64,000 bases of DNA, from positions 1 to 64,000 of the forward strand of contig CAZKCO010000016.1 in assembly GCA_964551335.1 (NCBI GenBank). Reading direction: 5' to 3'. The stretch's first letter is position 1. Every line of letters begins with the position of its first letter. This stretch comes from Tunicatimonas sp964551335. GTDB lineage: Bacteria > Bacteroidota > Bacteroidia > Cytophagales > Cyclobacteriaceae. The notes beneath the pieces are model-generated. The model did no database searches. It was not told the DNA's origin and was given only the letters and a program-made list of their open reading frames with translations. The translations under genes and the position numbers were made by a program. Below, one piece after another: positions 36,301 to 45,412 of this stretch.

Positions 36301-36671
36301 TCGGCAAAACTTACTCCGGTTGACCAAACCCCGGTAGATGCTACTCCTGATTGTTCGGTAATATCTTTGAACCGGAAGTTTCCTTGATTAAGATAAAGCT
36401 TATTATCCTGTTGGTTTCCACAGAAAAAGAGGTCAGGTAGGTTATCGTTGTTAATGTCGCCAATACCTACTCCCGCACCATTGTAGAAATTACGGTAGGT
36501 ATATACATTAAATTCTTCATCGTAAACCAGATCATTGGCAAACGCTATTCCCGTCTGTTCAGCTGACAACTGAATAAACATAGCAGAAGGCAAACCGGAA
36601 TCTTCATTTGATTCCGAACAAGCCACAATCAGTAACAGGAATGGAAATAAAACCGAATACGGACGTATCAT
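33309..36671 (-). CDS. FG-GAP/VCBS repeat lipoprotein with ASPIC-UnbV domain (copy 3)
   Basis: 1120 residues from the ATG at 36671. Lipoprotein signal with IVAC, Cys18. The order is the same as in copy 2: FG-GAP repeats (about 45-510), ASPIC/UnbV (NAVGAQLSLWSNG, FQSSVDLRLLFGLG, IVVLWPDG), then a second set (about 640-1000) starting FDRDRLLFHMLSREGPAVAIGDVNG. Calcium-loop motifs are plentiful (DINGDGWLDIYV, DVNRDGWPDLFV, DADGDGDLDLYV). It begins the post-SusD run copy 3 - small lipoprotein - copy 2 and is separated from susD by an intrinsic terminator, so it needs its own promoter. Function is unknown; calcium-stabilised surface propellers are inferred. Confidence 0.9.
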   Translation of the reverse strand: MIRPYSVLFPFLLLIVACSESNEDSGLPSAMFIQLSAEQTGIAFANDLVYDEEFNVYTYRNFYNGAGVGIGDINNDNLPDLFFCGNQQDNKLYLNQGNFRFKDITEQSGVASTGVWSTGVSFADINGDGWLDIYVCKSGSVEGENRHNELFINNGPQEDGLVTFTEQAKEYGIADVGLSIHAAFFDYDRDGDLDCYLLNNSIRSVGGYDLRPGQREIRDPLGGNKLYKNEGKLFTDVSEEAGIYGSMIGFGLGVTVGDVNRDGWPDLFVSNDFFERDYLYINQQNGTFAEVLEEQMQEISLGSMGADMADLNHDGYPEIYVTEMLPEQEHRIKTTVQFESYDKFQMNLENGYYRQFPRNVLQRNNGNNTFSEIGRLAGVHATDWSWGALMADFDNDGHKDIFVANGIYKDLLNQDYIQFMGDPNTVRAILTRENAVIKQLIDSIPSEKIPNYLFRHTGNWEFENIAEDWGLATPSHSNGSAYGDLDNDGDLDLVVNNVNMPAFVYRNQADTLNDHHWLRVVLQGEGNNRNAVGAQLSLWSNGKLFYQEQSPQRGFQSSVDLRLLFGLGTIAELDSIVVLWPDGRVSKQQNIPTNQEVILQQAKAKERQKDVVKEDNSSVWFTEVEGKKLGLNYVHQENDFVDFDRDRLLFHMLSREGPAVAIGDVNGDRKDDIYVGGAKDQAGELFVQQPNGQFKQKPIAAFEADKISEDVDATLFDADGDGDLDLYVGSGGNEFPSTSSALADRLYINSGEGGFKRNPDALAYRFESTGTVAAADYDQDGDKDLFVGMRLRPFLYGVPVSGYLLENDGQGKFQDVTNQIAPSLKEIGMITDSKWVDIDQDEDLDLIIVGEWMSVQLFVNEQGKLVNKSDAWGLAGSEGWWNCVEVADLDQDGDYDIVAGNHGLNSRFKASPDQPVSLWVNDFDRNGTAEQIITTYNGKQAYPLVLRHDLVMQVPQLKKRFLKYANYQSKTVEDIFSPQQREGAIRLNACMLESSVFYNEGGQFRRETLPIEAQLSPVQAIAVQDMNDDEQPDLLLGGNFLGAKPEVGQYDASYGVLLINREKDWETVNSTVSGLSIKGEIKHWVALKGDRDTLWIALRNNAPLAVFKKISRKYPDIQMK

Positions 36672-36824
36672 CAACCGAAAAATATCCTTTCCAAGAAACA
36701 GCTATGCATCTCAAATAGACTGATCCACTGCAATCGCTGAGCCCGACTGTCAGCAAGTTATACGATAGCTTATTGCTCTTACGCTTTACAACGCCCCGTT
36801 TTCATAGGGAGTTTCTCACGATAT

Positions 36825-36861
36825 AAAAAAGAAAGCAAGCAGTTTGAATTGCTTGCTTTCT
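36825..36861 (-). terminator. Intrinsic terminator of the SusCD operon
   Basis: On the minus strand, AGAAAGCAAGCA (complement of 36850-36861) pairs perfectly over 12 bp with 36830-36841 around an 8-nt loop, followed by TTTTTT (36829-36824). It lies 24 nt after the SusD stop codon. Confidence 0.88.
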
Positions 36862-36885
36862 AAAAATAATAAGATGTTAAATATC

Positions 36886-38430
36886 TTATCCTCCGCTTCC
36901 TCCTGAATAACCAGGGTTTTGAACCAAGTTAGGGTTAGAATCTAACTGGGGACGGGGAATAGGGAAAATATTTACGTGATCGCTAGGGTCTTGCGGCTTA
37001 AATTGCCAAGCATCGTTGTATCTACCAAAACGGATTAGGTCGGACCGGCGAGTCTGTTCAGCAAACATTTCACGACCGCGTTCGGCTAGTAGATTTTCCT
37101 CAGTCAACTCAGTGAAAGGAGCTACTCCGGCCCGTTCCCGAATTTGGTTTACTAACGCTAACGCTTCCCCAGCAGTTTGTCCTTGGCGAAATAAGATCTC
37201 TGCTTTCATTAAAACAATATCCGAATAACGAAGCAATGCTAGATCATTATTTAAGTTTTCAGTAGAACCTAACTCATATTCCCACTTACCAATTCTAACT
37301 CCGGCTTGACGAAGAGCCTGAGGACCTAACTCATTGATCTCCGGAGTAAACGTCAATGGCGGGCCATCCGGGTCGCTTGCTTCGGCTCCATTGTCGAGTA
37401 GACGTTCGCCAGAAGCGCTAAATTGAGGCCCTACCAGGAAGTTTTGCTTTCGCACGTCGGTATCTTCGTAAGAGTCGTAGAATTCCTGCAAAGAAGCAAA
37501 ACCATTCCACGGCTGGGCAGTCAGGTTATAGGTAGCCTGGCTAGCGTAGTGAAGGGTCATCATTGGCATTACAAACCCCTGCTGAAATACTTCATCGTAA
37601 GGAATAGCGAAGATAAATTCCGGTGAATTCTCGTTATTAACCACAAAATTATCGTAGTAATCAGGAGCCAGAGAATACTGTCCCGAGTTAATAATCTCAT
37701 CCACTGCGGTCAAGGCTTTTTCCAACTGAGGAGTGCCGGTGTACACTTCGGCATTCAGGTACAGCTTAGCTAGAATGGCTTGAGCAGTATAGTAGTTGAC
37801 CCGACCATAGGCCGCTCCTCCTACCTCTTGAGTGAGAAGAGGCAATACTTCCGTAAGTTCTTGCTCAATGAAGTTAAATACTTCCTGACGGGAGTTGTTA
37901 GCCGGAGCAAAATCAGGGGGCACATCAAAATCAGTTACGATCGGCACATTACCGTATAGGTCTACTAACCAGTAATAGTACATCGCCCGCAACGCTCGTA
38001 GCTCGGCAATAAACTCTTCGGCTCCTTCTACACCCAACTCATTAAATTGGAAAATCAACCGGTTACAGGTACTAACTCCCCCGTAGCAAAAAACCCAACT
38101 GTTGTTGATAATTCCGTTCTCAAAAGCATATTCGTGAGTATGCAGTCGTCGCCATTCCCCACCATCATCCCAGTCTTGTCCACGGGTAGGTACTACTATT
38201 TCGTCGGAGGTTACCTCCTGAAGAGAAAATATATTACCGTTCCCTCCGATACTATTCAATTGAGTATATGCATTACCCAGTGCCGATACAAACTCCGCTT
38301 CGGTCTGGAAGAACTGATCGGGAGTTACTTCACTGTAGATCTCTTCCTCTAGGTCAGTACACGCCAGACTAAAGACGGATACCAGAATTCCTAGAAAAAG
38401 TACTTTGATTATATATGTTACTTTGTTCAT
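36886..38430 (-). CDS. SusD/RagB family nutrient-binding outer-membrane lipoprotein
   Basis: 514 residues from the ATG at 38430 (a GTG eight codons upstream is unlikely). Lipoprotein signal with SLAC, Cys24. The N-terminus EEEIYSEVTPDQFFQTEAEF and helical TPR-like pairs, ELRALRAMYYYWLVDLYGNV, and the C-terminal LLAERGREMFAEQTRRSDLIRFG and INQIRERAG-like NQIRERAGV segments are classic SusD. It caps the SusC channel on the cell surface and captures the substrate, usually a glycan or peptide. The substrate cannot be told here, as no glycosidase is in the operon. It lies 23 bp after SusC and is followed by a strong terminator. Confidence 0.95.
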   Translation of the reverse strand: MNKVTYIIKVLFLGILVSVFSLACTDLEEEIYSEVTPDQFFQTEAEFVSALGNAYTQLNSIGGNGNIFSLQEVTSDEIVVPTRGQDWDDGGEWRRLHTHEYAFENGIINNSWVFCYGGVSTCNRLIFQFNELGVEGAEEFIAELRALRAMYYYWLVDLYGNVPIVTDFDVPPDFAPANNSRQEVFNFIEQELTEVLPLLTQEVGGAAYGRVNYYTAQAILAKLYLNAEVYTGTPQLEKALTAVDEIINSGQYSLAPDYYDNFVVNNENSPEFIFAIPYDEVFQQGFVMPMMTLHYASQATYNLTAQPWNGFASLQEFYDSYEDTDVRKQNFLVGPQFSASGERLLDNGAEASDPDGPPLTFTPEINELGPQALRQAGVRIGKWEYELGSTENLNNDLALLRYSDIVLMKAEILFRQGQTAGEALALVNQIRERAGVAPFTELTEENLLAERGREMFAEQTRRSDLIRFGRYNDAWQFKPQDPSDHVNIFPIPRPQLDSNPNLVQNPGYSGGSGG

Positions 38431-38453
38431 AATAATTTTATTTCTAATGCACA

Positions 38454-41414
38454 CTAGAATGATAGATTAACCCCAAAAGTGTAGCCCCGCGTAGTAAACC
38501 AGGTATCTCGTCGGTCAATACCCGGCGCTAAAGGATCATCATCGTTCGCGGAGTCACCCGTACGGACTTCCGGATCAACTCCAGTATAATTGGTAATAGT
38601 AAACAGGTTCTGGGCGGAAAAATACAAACGCAGCCGTGATACTAATACTCCGTCTGATAGTGGGAAGTTGTATCCTAATGTAGCGTTATCTAGCCGTAAG
38701 TAATCGGCATCTTCTACGTGGATACTATTGAATAATGGAGAATCATCGAGATTAGGATTAAAATACTCTGTGTTCACTACGTTGTAGGAGGTGGCTACCC
38801 CGGGTACTTCATAGAAGGCCCGGAAAGTATTAATCAAGTCATGTCCTACCATTCCCCGAATAAAGAAGTTCAGATCCCAGTTTCCGTAATTGAAGGTATT
38901 GTTCCAACCAATCTGGAAATCAGGTAGTCCCTGTCCGATTAATGTTTCATCAGCATCATCTATGTTACCATCACCGTTAAGATCTTGGAACCTCCACTTA
39001 CCATCTTCAGTAACGCCATCATATACCTTACCCCAAATACGACCAATTTCCTCCCCTTCCTTGGCCTCAATTAGTGGTGTTTGGTTCTGACCTGGCGACC
39101 CTAAGTTAGAAATCAGACGTCGACCACCGAAGTCTAGTCCAGCTTCTTCGTCAGATAATGATACTAGCCGGTTTTCAATAAACCAGGTACCATTTAGAGC
39201 GGTAGTCCAGCCAAAATTATCGTTATTAATCACGTTATAGCTCAGCACTGCTTCCAAACCACTACTATTCAACTGTCCAATATTTAGTAAAGTAGTTCCT
39301 ACCAAATTGGGTGGCACCGGAACCGATATTGGATAAATCAGGTCGGTAGTTACCCGACTGTAGTAATCAAAACTACCGGTAAAACGGTCGCCTAACATGG
39401 CAAAATCTAGCCCTACGTCAAACTCAGCTTTTCTCTCCCATCTAAGGTTAGGGTTAGGATTACTGGCTGGACCATAACTTGGAATGAAATCACCGTTAAA
39501 GAAGAAGTTGCCTTGCGGTGCTAGCCGTAGCAATGATAGATAAGACTCTCCGGGAGTGTTACCGGTAACCCCGTAACTAACCCGCAACTTCAGATTATCC
39601 ACACTGGGCATATTAAATAGATTGCTAAGCGTTACCCCTGCGCTAACCGCCGGGAAATTACCCCACTTGTTACCTTCTCCAAATCGCGTAGAACCTTCTC
39701 GCCGCACACTAGCCGACAGAAAATAAGTACCGTTGTAGTTCAGGTTAACTCTCCCAAAGAAACCAATAATTTTATAATTGTTCTTGAAGCTACCTACCCC
39801 TCCTAATCCATTAGGAAAATCCAGCGCCGCTCCTAGGTTATTAAAACCAAAGGCATCGGTAAGAAAATTACCTCCCTGCGCACTGAATCCTTCTGAGTCA
39901 AAATCCTGGTAAGAATATCCGGCCAGTCCGGCAAACGTAAGGTTACCAAAGTCTCGGTCGTAAGTAGCGGTAGTCTCAAATAGATCGTTCAGATTGGCCT
40001 CTTCGATTCTTCCTGCCAAACCATTACGGTTGGTTCCCTGGAAAAAGGCAAATTTGGAAAAGTACTGAGCTCCCCTTCGATTCTCTCGCTGTTGACTGTA
40101 GCGAGCTAAGAAGCGTAAGCCATCAATCGGCTCGTATTCCGCCTGAAGATTGTAAAGGATCGTATTGTCGGTTGACTCCAGGTCGGTTTGCTCAATAATT
40201 CCTACCGGGTTAAAGTAATCAAACAGTGTTTGCTGGTAATACCCTCCGTAAACGTCAAATTGGGGATCATCACTATATACTGGCTGCGTAGGATTAGCAA
40301 TAGTAGCGTAACGGAAAGCCACGTCCAACGGACTATCGTCGCCGTAAATACCAATAGCATCTCGGGTAGTAGCCGCCAGGTTGATAGTAAAACTCAAACG
40401 ATCGTTTAAAGCCCGTTGGGTTAGATTAAGGCGAGCGTTCAATTGCTCAAAACCAGTGGCCTTAGCAACTCCCTCAATATCCCGATAGTTCAGGGATACG
40501 CGATAGGTAGTTTGTTCACTACCGCCGGAAAGTGCCACGTTATGTACTTGAGAGATGGCATTTCGGGTAAGCTCATCAAACCAGTCAGTATCAGCCCCTA
40601 AATCGGTTCCAATTCCCAAATCTCGAAATTCATCAGGGCTCATTACCTGTACCACCCGAGCCGTATTTTCGGAAGAAACGTAACCGTTGTAGTCTATAGT
40701 AGCTTGTCCGGCCTTACCGGTTTTGGTGGTTACCAGAATAACCCCACTGGAACCCCGGCTACCGTAAATAGCGGCGGCGGAACCATCCTTCAGAATATCC
40801 ATAGACTCAATATCGTTGGGGTCTACGGCATTCAGGTCAGCCCCTACTACTCCGTCAATAATTACCAGGGGCTGGCTGTTCGCCCCTAAAGTAGAAAGGC
40901 CCCGCAGACGAACGTTAAATCCTTGGTTAGGGTTAGCACCCGGTCGGGAAACCACCAATCCGGCCACCTTACCCTGTAGTAACTGGTTGGGGTCGTTCAC
41001 GTTACCCTTGTTAAATTCTTCCGAACTGACACTAGTTACTGCACTCGTAATTTCTTTCTTTTCCTGAGTACCGTAACCCACTACTACAATCTCTTGCAGT
41101 GATTGTACATCCTCAGACATAACTACGTCGATGGTAGTTTGGCTACCAATCGTAACTTCTTGGTTGGCATACCCAATGGAAGAAAAGACGAGAACATCAT
41201 TTCCTTCAGGAACAGTCAAACGATAGTTCCCATCTAGGTCAGTCACCGTACCGGTACTAGTACCTTTTACCAGTACGTTTACGCCCGGAAGGGCTCCCTC
41301 CGCATCGGATGTTACTTGACCCGAAACGGTCTTGTCCTGGGCCCACGCCACGCTGCTCCATAGCACCGCAAACGTCACCGACAGGACGTAAGTAAAATGT
41401 GTAAAAATTCTCAT
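38454..41414 (-). CDS. SusC/RagA family TonB-linked outer-membrane transporter
   Basis: 986 residues from the ATG at 41414. Signal peptide (ending VAWAQ), carboxypeptidase-like domain (about 28-105, VSGQVTSDAEGALPGVNVLV), the SusC hallmark LQEIVVVGYGTQEKKEIT near residues 110-130, plug (DILKDGSAAAIYGSRGSSGV), and a beta-barrel to the C-terminal GVNLSF. It imports the substrate bound by its SusD partner using TonB energy. No STN domain is present, unlike in the receptor at 23697, so it is not expected to signal through an anti-sigma factor. It is the first gene of a two-gene operon, with a 333-bp region upstream. Confidence 0.95.
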   Translation of the reverse strand: MRIFTHFTYVLSVTFAVLWSSVAWAQDKTVSGQVTSDAEGALPGVNVLVKGTSTGTVTDLDGNYRLTVPEGNDVLVFSSIGYANQEVTIGSQTTIDVVMSEDVQSLQEIVVVGYGTQEKKEITSAVTSVSSEEFNKGNVNDPNQLLQGKVAGLVVSRPGANPNQGFNVRLRGLSTLGANSQPLVIIDGVVGADLNAVDPNDIESMDILKDGSAAAIYGSRGSSGVILVTTKTGKAGQATIDYNGYVSSENTARVVQVMSPDEFRDLGIGTDLGADTDWFDELTRNAISQVHNVALSGGSEQTTYRVSLNYRDIEGVAKATGFEQLNARLNLTQRALNDRLSFTINLAATTRDAIGIYGDDSPLDVAFRYATIANPTQPVYSDDPQFDVYGGYYQQTLFDYFNPVGIIEQTDLESTDNTILYNLQAEYEPIDGLRFLARYSQQRENRRGAQYFSKFAFFQGTNRNGLAGRIEEANLNDLFETTATYDRDFGNLTFAGLAGYSYQDFDSEGFSAQGGNFLTDAFGFNNLGAALDFPNGLGGVGSFKNNYKIIGFFGRVNLNYNGTYFLSASVRREGSTRFGEGNKWGNFPAVSAGVTLSNLFNMPSVDNLKLRVSYGVTGNTPGESYLSLLRLAPQGNFFFNGDFIPSYGPASNPNPNLRWERKAEFDVGLDFAMLGDRFTGSFDYYSRVTTDLIYPISVPVPPNLVGTTLLNIGQLNSSGLEAVLSYNVINNDNFGWTTALNGTWFIENRLVSLSDEEAGLDFGGRRLISNLGSPGQNQTPLIEAKEGEEIGRIWGKVYDGVTEDGKWRFQDLNGDGNIDDADETLIGQGLPDFQIGWNNTFNYGNWDLNFFIRGMVGHDLINTFRAFYEVPGVATSYNVVNTEYFNPNLDDSPLFNSIHVEDADYLRLDNATLGYNFPLSDGVLVSRLRLYFSAQNLFTITNYTGVDPEVRTGDSANDDDPLAPGIDRRDTWFTTRGYTFGVNLSF

Positions 41415-41747
41415 AAGCAATTAGCAGTATTAATGAATAGTAAAAAACCAGCCATAAAGATGGCAGTTAGTTTGGCATTCTCGCAAATATCTTAAGAATA
41501 AATTAAAAAACAATAGAATACGCTAATACTTATTATATGTACTATAGACGACATATACCAACTATTTTGTAAGAAATAGCCGTTTTTCGCCGAATAAACA
41601 ATGGTTTTGGCTTGTGGAAGGAAGACTCTATTTTCTTAAACAAAGACGGAGTCTAGTCGACTTAAATCGGTTGCATAAATTTAAACTAACTGACAGAAGC
41701 AGGATAGCGTAACTATTATCATGCTGGAAATGATCTCTCCGGCTCAG
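41415..41747. other. Upstream region of the SusCD operon
   Basis: 333 bases without a gene. The part next to SusC is AT-rich (41500-41560 especially) and should hold its promoter, but I see no clear TTG-N20-TAnnTTTG match on the minus strand. No strong hairpin is visible after the haloperoxidase-like gene that ends at 41748. Confidence 0.45.
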
Positions 41748-43094
41748 TTAGTTCTCGGCTAATGACTCACTTTTGGTAGACACATTGCTGACAACAAAAT
41801 TGCCCACTTTTCTGCCTTGTTCTATTCCATAAGAAATGGCAGGCATATAATGAATGCCTCCGTACAACCGGCTAATGGCGGCCTCTTCTGATGCAGCTTT
41901 GAACGATTCAAATTCGCGGGGGGGAAGCCCGTAGGCTACTTCGGTGGAGTCTACATAATGAAAAGGCTCTCCGTATAGTTTGGTCAGGGCGGTAGCTGCC
42001 GAGGCCGAAATTACACTGTGACCACTAGTGTATTCGGGGAAGGGTGGGGTTTGCAGCAGCGGCATCCAGTCTTCGTCAATATGCTGATTAATCACCGTTT
42101 CGGGGCGGATCAGGTTGCTGCGGTACTTCTCGTCCCAGCAGCTAATGAATCCATCAAATAAGGCAATGGCGGTGAAAGCATAAGTCTCCAACGACTTCAT
42201 CAGGTCAGCTTCCGACTTTTGGGCGGCAATCTTGGCAATGCCGATCCAGTGCCCGCCGGGGGTGATTTTCTTGGTAGCAAACATTACGTGCCCCTGATGG
42301 TGGGATACATAGGGGTTACAATCCCAGAAACTGGCAATCTCAGCTTGCTCTTCGTCCAGATTCACTCCGGTTTCGTATACCTCCATCACTTCTTGGTAAA
42401 AGGGGCTGCCCTCATCCATAGAAAACGGAGTAGGAGGCTTCGGCACGAATTGGTTAGCCGAATCAATCACTAATGGGCGGATGCTGCTCCAGTGAGGTTC
42501 AATACCGTCCATATAATCCGGGGGAGTGGGTTGCCAGCGGCCGGGTGCATCATTCACCGTAAATTTGGGGAAAGAACGAGACTGCTTGTAGTTATCTTTA
42601 CTGGTCCAATCCAGAATATGCTGGGCTACCTGTTCACCGTAAGCCAGCGAGTTTTGGTACATATCTTCGGGAAAAGCCTCGGCAAACTGCTGATAAAGTT
42701 GTTGCTGGTGCTCCTCGATACGGTCTTCCGAGAAAATAAAGTTTTTTCCGACCGTAAGAAAAGCATGAATGCTGGCTAAAGGTAAGGAAATAGGTTGCGT
42801 AGTATCCGGAGCGGGAACCGGCTCCAAACCATTTAGCTGCCCGGCGAGGGAGCGGTACTCAGGGTGACTGGATACCAAGGCCTCGTAGCCAGCAATGCTG
42901 GTATACACGTAAATACGGCTGGCGACGGGCGGCGAAAAAATATCGTACACGATTACGTCGGTCAGCTTCTGCATCGACTGGTGAATGTACTCCGGGTCAT
43001 CAGCCACAAAACTTTCATCAACTTTTTTCTCGCAGGAGAACATTACCAGGCTGCTAAGCAAAAGTATGAAGGAAGTAGATTTTATCTGGAGCAT
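41748..43094 (-). CDS. Vanadium-dependent haloperoxidase/PAP2 family lipoprotein
   Basis: 448 residues. Lipoprotein signal with MFSC, Cys21. The helical PAP2/haloperoxidase core has all expected oxyanion ligands with the same spacing as fungal vanadium chloroperoxidase: Lys323 and Arg330 (KYRSNLIRPE), Ser357-Gly-His359 (YTSGHS), Arg409 and His415 (SRLYGGIHY). The Asp that often follows four residues after the last His is Ala419. It may bind vanadate (halide oxidation) or act as an acid phosphatase; sequence alone does not separate these. Genes of this type are often found near SusCD and VCBS/ASPIC-UnbV genes in Bacteroidota, as here. It lies upstream of SusC on the same strand, 333 bp away. 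Confidence 0.88.
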   Translation of the reverse strand: MLQIKSTSFILLLSSLVMFSCEKKVDESFVADDPEYIHQSMQKLTDVIVYDIFSPPVASRIYVYTSIAGYEALVSSHPEYRSLAGQLNGLEPVPAPDTTQPISLPLASIHAFLTVGKNFIFSEDRIEEHQQQLYQQFAEAFPEDMYQNSLAYGEQVAQHILDWTSKDNYKQSRSFPKFTVNDAPGRWQPTPPDYMDGIEPHWSSIRPLVIDSANQFVPKPPTPFSMDEGSPFYQEVMEVYETGVNLDEEQAEIASFWDCNPYVSHHQGHVMFATKKITPGGHWIGIAKIAAQKSEADLMKSLETYAFTAIALFDGFISCWDEKYRSNLIRPETVINQHIDEDWMPLLQTPPFPEYTSGHSVISASAATALTKLYGEPFHYVDSTEVAYGLPPREFESFKAASEEAAISRLYGGIHYMPAISYGIEQGRKVGNFVVSNVSTKSESLAEN

Positions 43095-43443
43095 ATCAAT
43101 AAATAGTTTATATAACTGGGACGGTTCACTGTTGGCAGTTACGCTCTATGTTCGAGTAACATCTCAGGAGGGCTTAGAAGTTTCTCGTACTCCAAGTTAT
43201 CCAAATCAGCGTGCCGACTTAGTATTTTTTTAGTTATAATCTGGCAAACTTAGGGCAAAGACTGGGTATTTTCAACCAAAAACCGATAGCAGAAACCAAA
43301 AAGGGGCAAATGACTAGCCTTTTCCGCAACATTTTGCCGTATGGCTACTTTTCTTTCTGTCAGGAGGTAGTTTCTGGATTTTTTTAGAAATTAGCCCAAC
43401 ACTGACCCAAAACTACGACTAACGTTCAAAATACACTACCGCT
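43095..43443. other. Divergent intergenic region
   Basis: 349 bases between two divergent genes. AT-rich, with a TATTTTTT box at 43223-43230 that lacks a matching upstream TTG. I see no gene, repeat or RNA structure that I can support. Promoters for both neighbours are expected here. Confidence 0.45.
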
Positions 43444-45402
43444 ATGAAGCATTTTTTACTAGTTACCCTTAGCCTGCTATTTTTCTGGCAAACTGGTTTT
43501 TCACAAACACCGCAGACTTTCTACGTCAGCGTTAATGGAGACAATACTAATCTCGGAACTGAAGCCAGTCCCTGGGCAACTATTGGGTTTGCAATTACAA
43601 ATACGAACGTAAATGCAGGCGATACGATAAAGGTAAACCCCGGCGCCTACAGCGATCCGTTTAGTGTATCCAAACCGGTTATTATTCAGGGGATCGGTGA
43701 AGGAACAGAGCAAGACCCGTTAGCCGTAACTATTTCCAATGCTTTTCAGATTAACGCTGCGGAAGCAGTACTCCAGAATTTAATTCTGGCAAATAATCTA
43801 ACTATTGCTAGCGGCGGAGACAATGTATTAGTATTGAACTCGACTATCTTGGGAGCTATTACTGTTAATAGCGGAGTTTCTGGGGTTACTCTGAATGAAA
43901 ACGATCTTTCTGGGGCTTCCACCCCGGCTATTGTAAATAACAGCGGTAATATTGTTAATGCCTCCTATAACTGGTGGGGTAGTGCCGAAAAAGCCGACCT
44001 CATTGGGAAAATTGATCCTGGTACTGTAGCCTACTCTCCCTGGCTCAACCAGGCCGATGATACCAGTCTACAGGTGGGGTTTCAGCCCGACCTTTCCTCA
44101 GTGAGCGTAGATAGCGACAGTCCCGGTGCAGGAACACTCCAGACTGTTTTTGATGCGGCTGCTGAAGGCAGCACTTTACGGTTATTGCAAGGCACTTTAC
44201 CTTATGATCAGTTAACAGTGGATAAGGATATGACTGTAACTACTGGGGATGAGGAGCAGCCAGAAATTCAAAACATCACGGTTCAATCCGATACACTTTC
44301 AGTGGATGGCACTCTACTTTTCAGTCAGTCGGTAACCTTGAATTCAGGAGCTATAGAGACGATTAACGTCGGAGAAGTAACTTTAGGAACAGCCGTAGGG
44401 GATATCAACGAAGATGTCGGGCGGCTTCGGGGTAATTTTACGATTGACCCTCGGAGTGTTGGTACTGGAGAAATAAATATCCTCGGGGTTGATATCGAAC
44501 CTGGGCCAGACGATATCGGCAGTGTAGTTGTTACCCGGGTTAATGGCCCCAGTGGTGTCGTTCAGTCTAATGGTAATGAATCTATCGGGGTTACCTGGTT
44601 TATTGAATCTGATAATCCCCCTACCAATGGGCGCACCGTGAAATTCAGATGGTGGGCGGAGGATGATAACAACGAAGAAGGAGTTGATCAGGTTCAGGTT
44701 TGGCGCTTTGATGAGGCGCAAGACGTTTGGGAGTTAGTCACACCAGATGCCATATCGGCTGCAACCGGTGGTACCAACCTTCGTTTGGTCACCGTTAATA
44801 ATGTAACCGAATTTTCACCCTGGACGATAAGTGATGTTGCCGAGCCCCTTCCTGTAACACTAGTTGACTTTACCGCTCGGCTAGACGAGTCTAGTGTGCG
44901 ACTTGACTGGTCTACCGCTACGGAAACTAACGCTCACTTCTTCGGCATTGAGCGCAGCACCGACGGTTTGTTTTTTGATGAAATAGCTCGCAATCAGGCA
45001 GTAGGTGAATCCAGCAGCCTTCGTAACTACCTCTATATCGATGAGGGAGTTGCGAGCCGTCTAACCGGCACTTTATACTACCGATTGCGGATGGTAGACT
45101 TTGACGAAACCTTCGAGTATTCCAATATTATAGCAGTTTCGCTGACTGGCGATAACGATTTACGCGTTTATGCCGATGCCAGTGCCGGTACGCTGAAGCT
45201 GTTTACTCAGCAGCTACCGGCCGGGAATTATCTGGTGCAAGTATCCGACGTGTTGGGCAATGTACTTATTGAGTCTAGCTTAACTGCTACGGATGAGAAT
45301 TCAATATTCACTTTTCCGCTAAGCTCGCCCACCCGTAGTGTTTACGTGGTACGCTGCTTCGGTGCTCAGGCACTGTATACTCAGAAATTTAAATTGGAAT
45401 GA
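43444..45402 (+). CDS. Secreted beta-helix protein with T9SS C-terminal domain
   Basis: 652 residues. Signal peptide (about 1-20, ending GFSQ). The N-terminal half begins TFYVSVNGDNTNLGTEASPW, typical of DUF1565/right-handed beta-helix (pectate-lyase-like) proteins, and continues through Asn/Val-rich coils to about residue 210. A middle beta-rich region follows, then PLPVTLVDFTARLDESSVRLDWSTATE (about 475-500, given in part), a module commonly placed before T9SS sorting domains. The C-terminus (LPAGNYLVQVSDVLGNV ... YTQKFKLE) is a type IX secretion domain, so the protein is exported and attached or released at the surface. No catalytic residues are recognisable. It is a single gene followed by the atpD promoter region. 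Confidence 0.82.
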   Translation: MKHFLLVTLSLLFFWQTGFSQTPQTFYVSVNGDNTNLGTEASPWATIGFAITNTNVNAGDTIKVNPGAYSDPFSVSKPVIIQGIGEGTEQDPLAVTISNAFQINAAEAVLQNLILANNLTIASGGDNVLVLNSTILGAITVNSGVSGVTLNENDLSGASTPAIVNNSGNIVNASYNWWGSAEKADLIGKIDPGTVAYSPWLNQADDTSLQVGFQPDLSSVSVDSDSPGAGTLQTVFDAAAEGSTLRLLQGTLPYDQLTVDKDMTVTTGDEEQPEIQNITVQSDTLSVDGTLLFSQSVTLNSGAIETINVGEVTLGTAVGDINEDVGRLRGNFTIDPRSVGTGEINILGVDIEPGPDDIGSVVVTRVNGPSGVVQSNGNESIGVTWFIESDNPPTNGRTVKFRWWAEDDNNEEGVDQVQVWRFDEAQDVWELVTPDAISAATGGTNLRLVTVNNVTEFSPWTISDVAEPLPVTLVDFTARLDESSVRLDWSTATETNAHFFGIERSTDGLFFDEIARNQAVGESSSLRNYLYIDEGVASRLTGTLYYRLRMVDFDETFEYSNIIAVSLTGDNDLRVYADASAGTLKLFTQQLPAGNYLVQVSDVLGNVLIESSLTATDENSIFTFPLSSPTRSVYVVRCFGAQALYTQKFKLE

Positions 45403-45412
45403 TAGTGTTCAA

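Noticed and set aside
41748..43094. Inactive haloperoxidase because of Ala419 in place of Asp
   Set aside because: The residues expected to hold vanadate are all present with correct spacing; the Asp is not one of them, so loss of activity is not supported.
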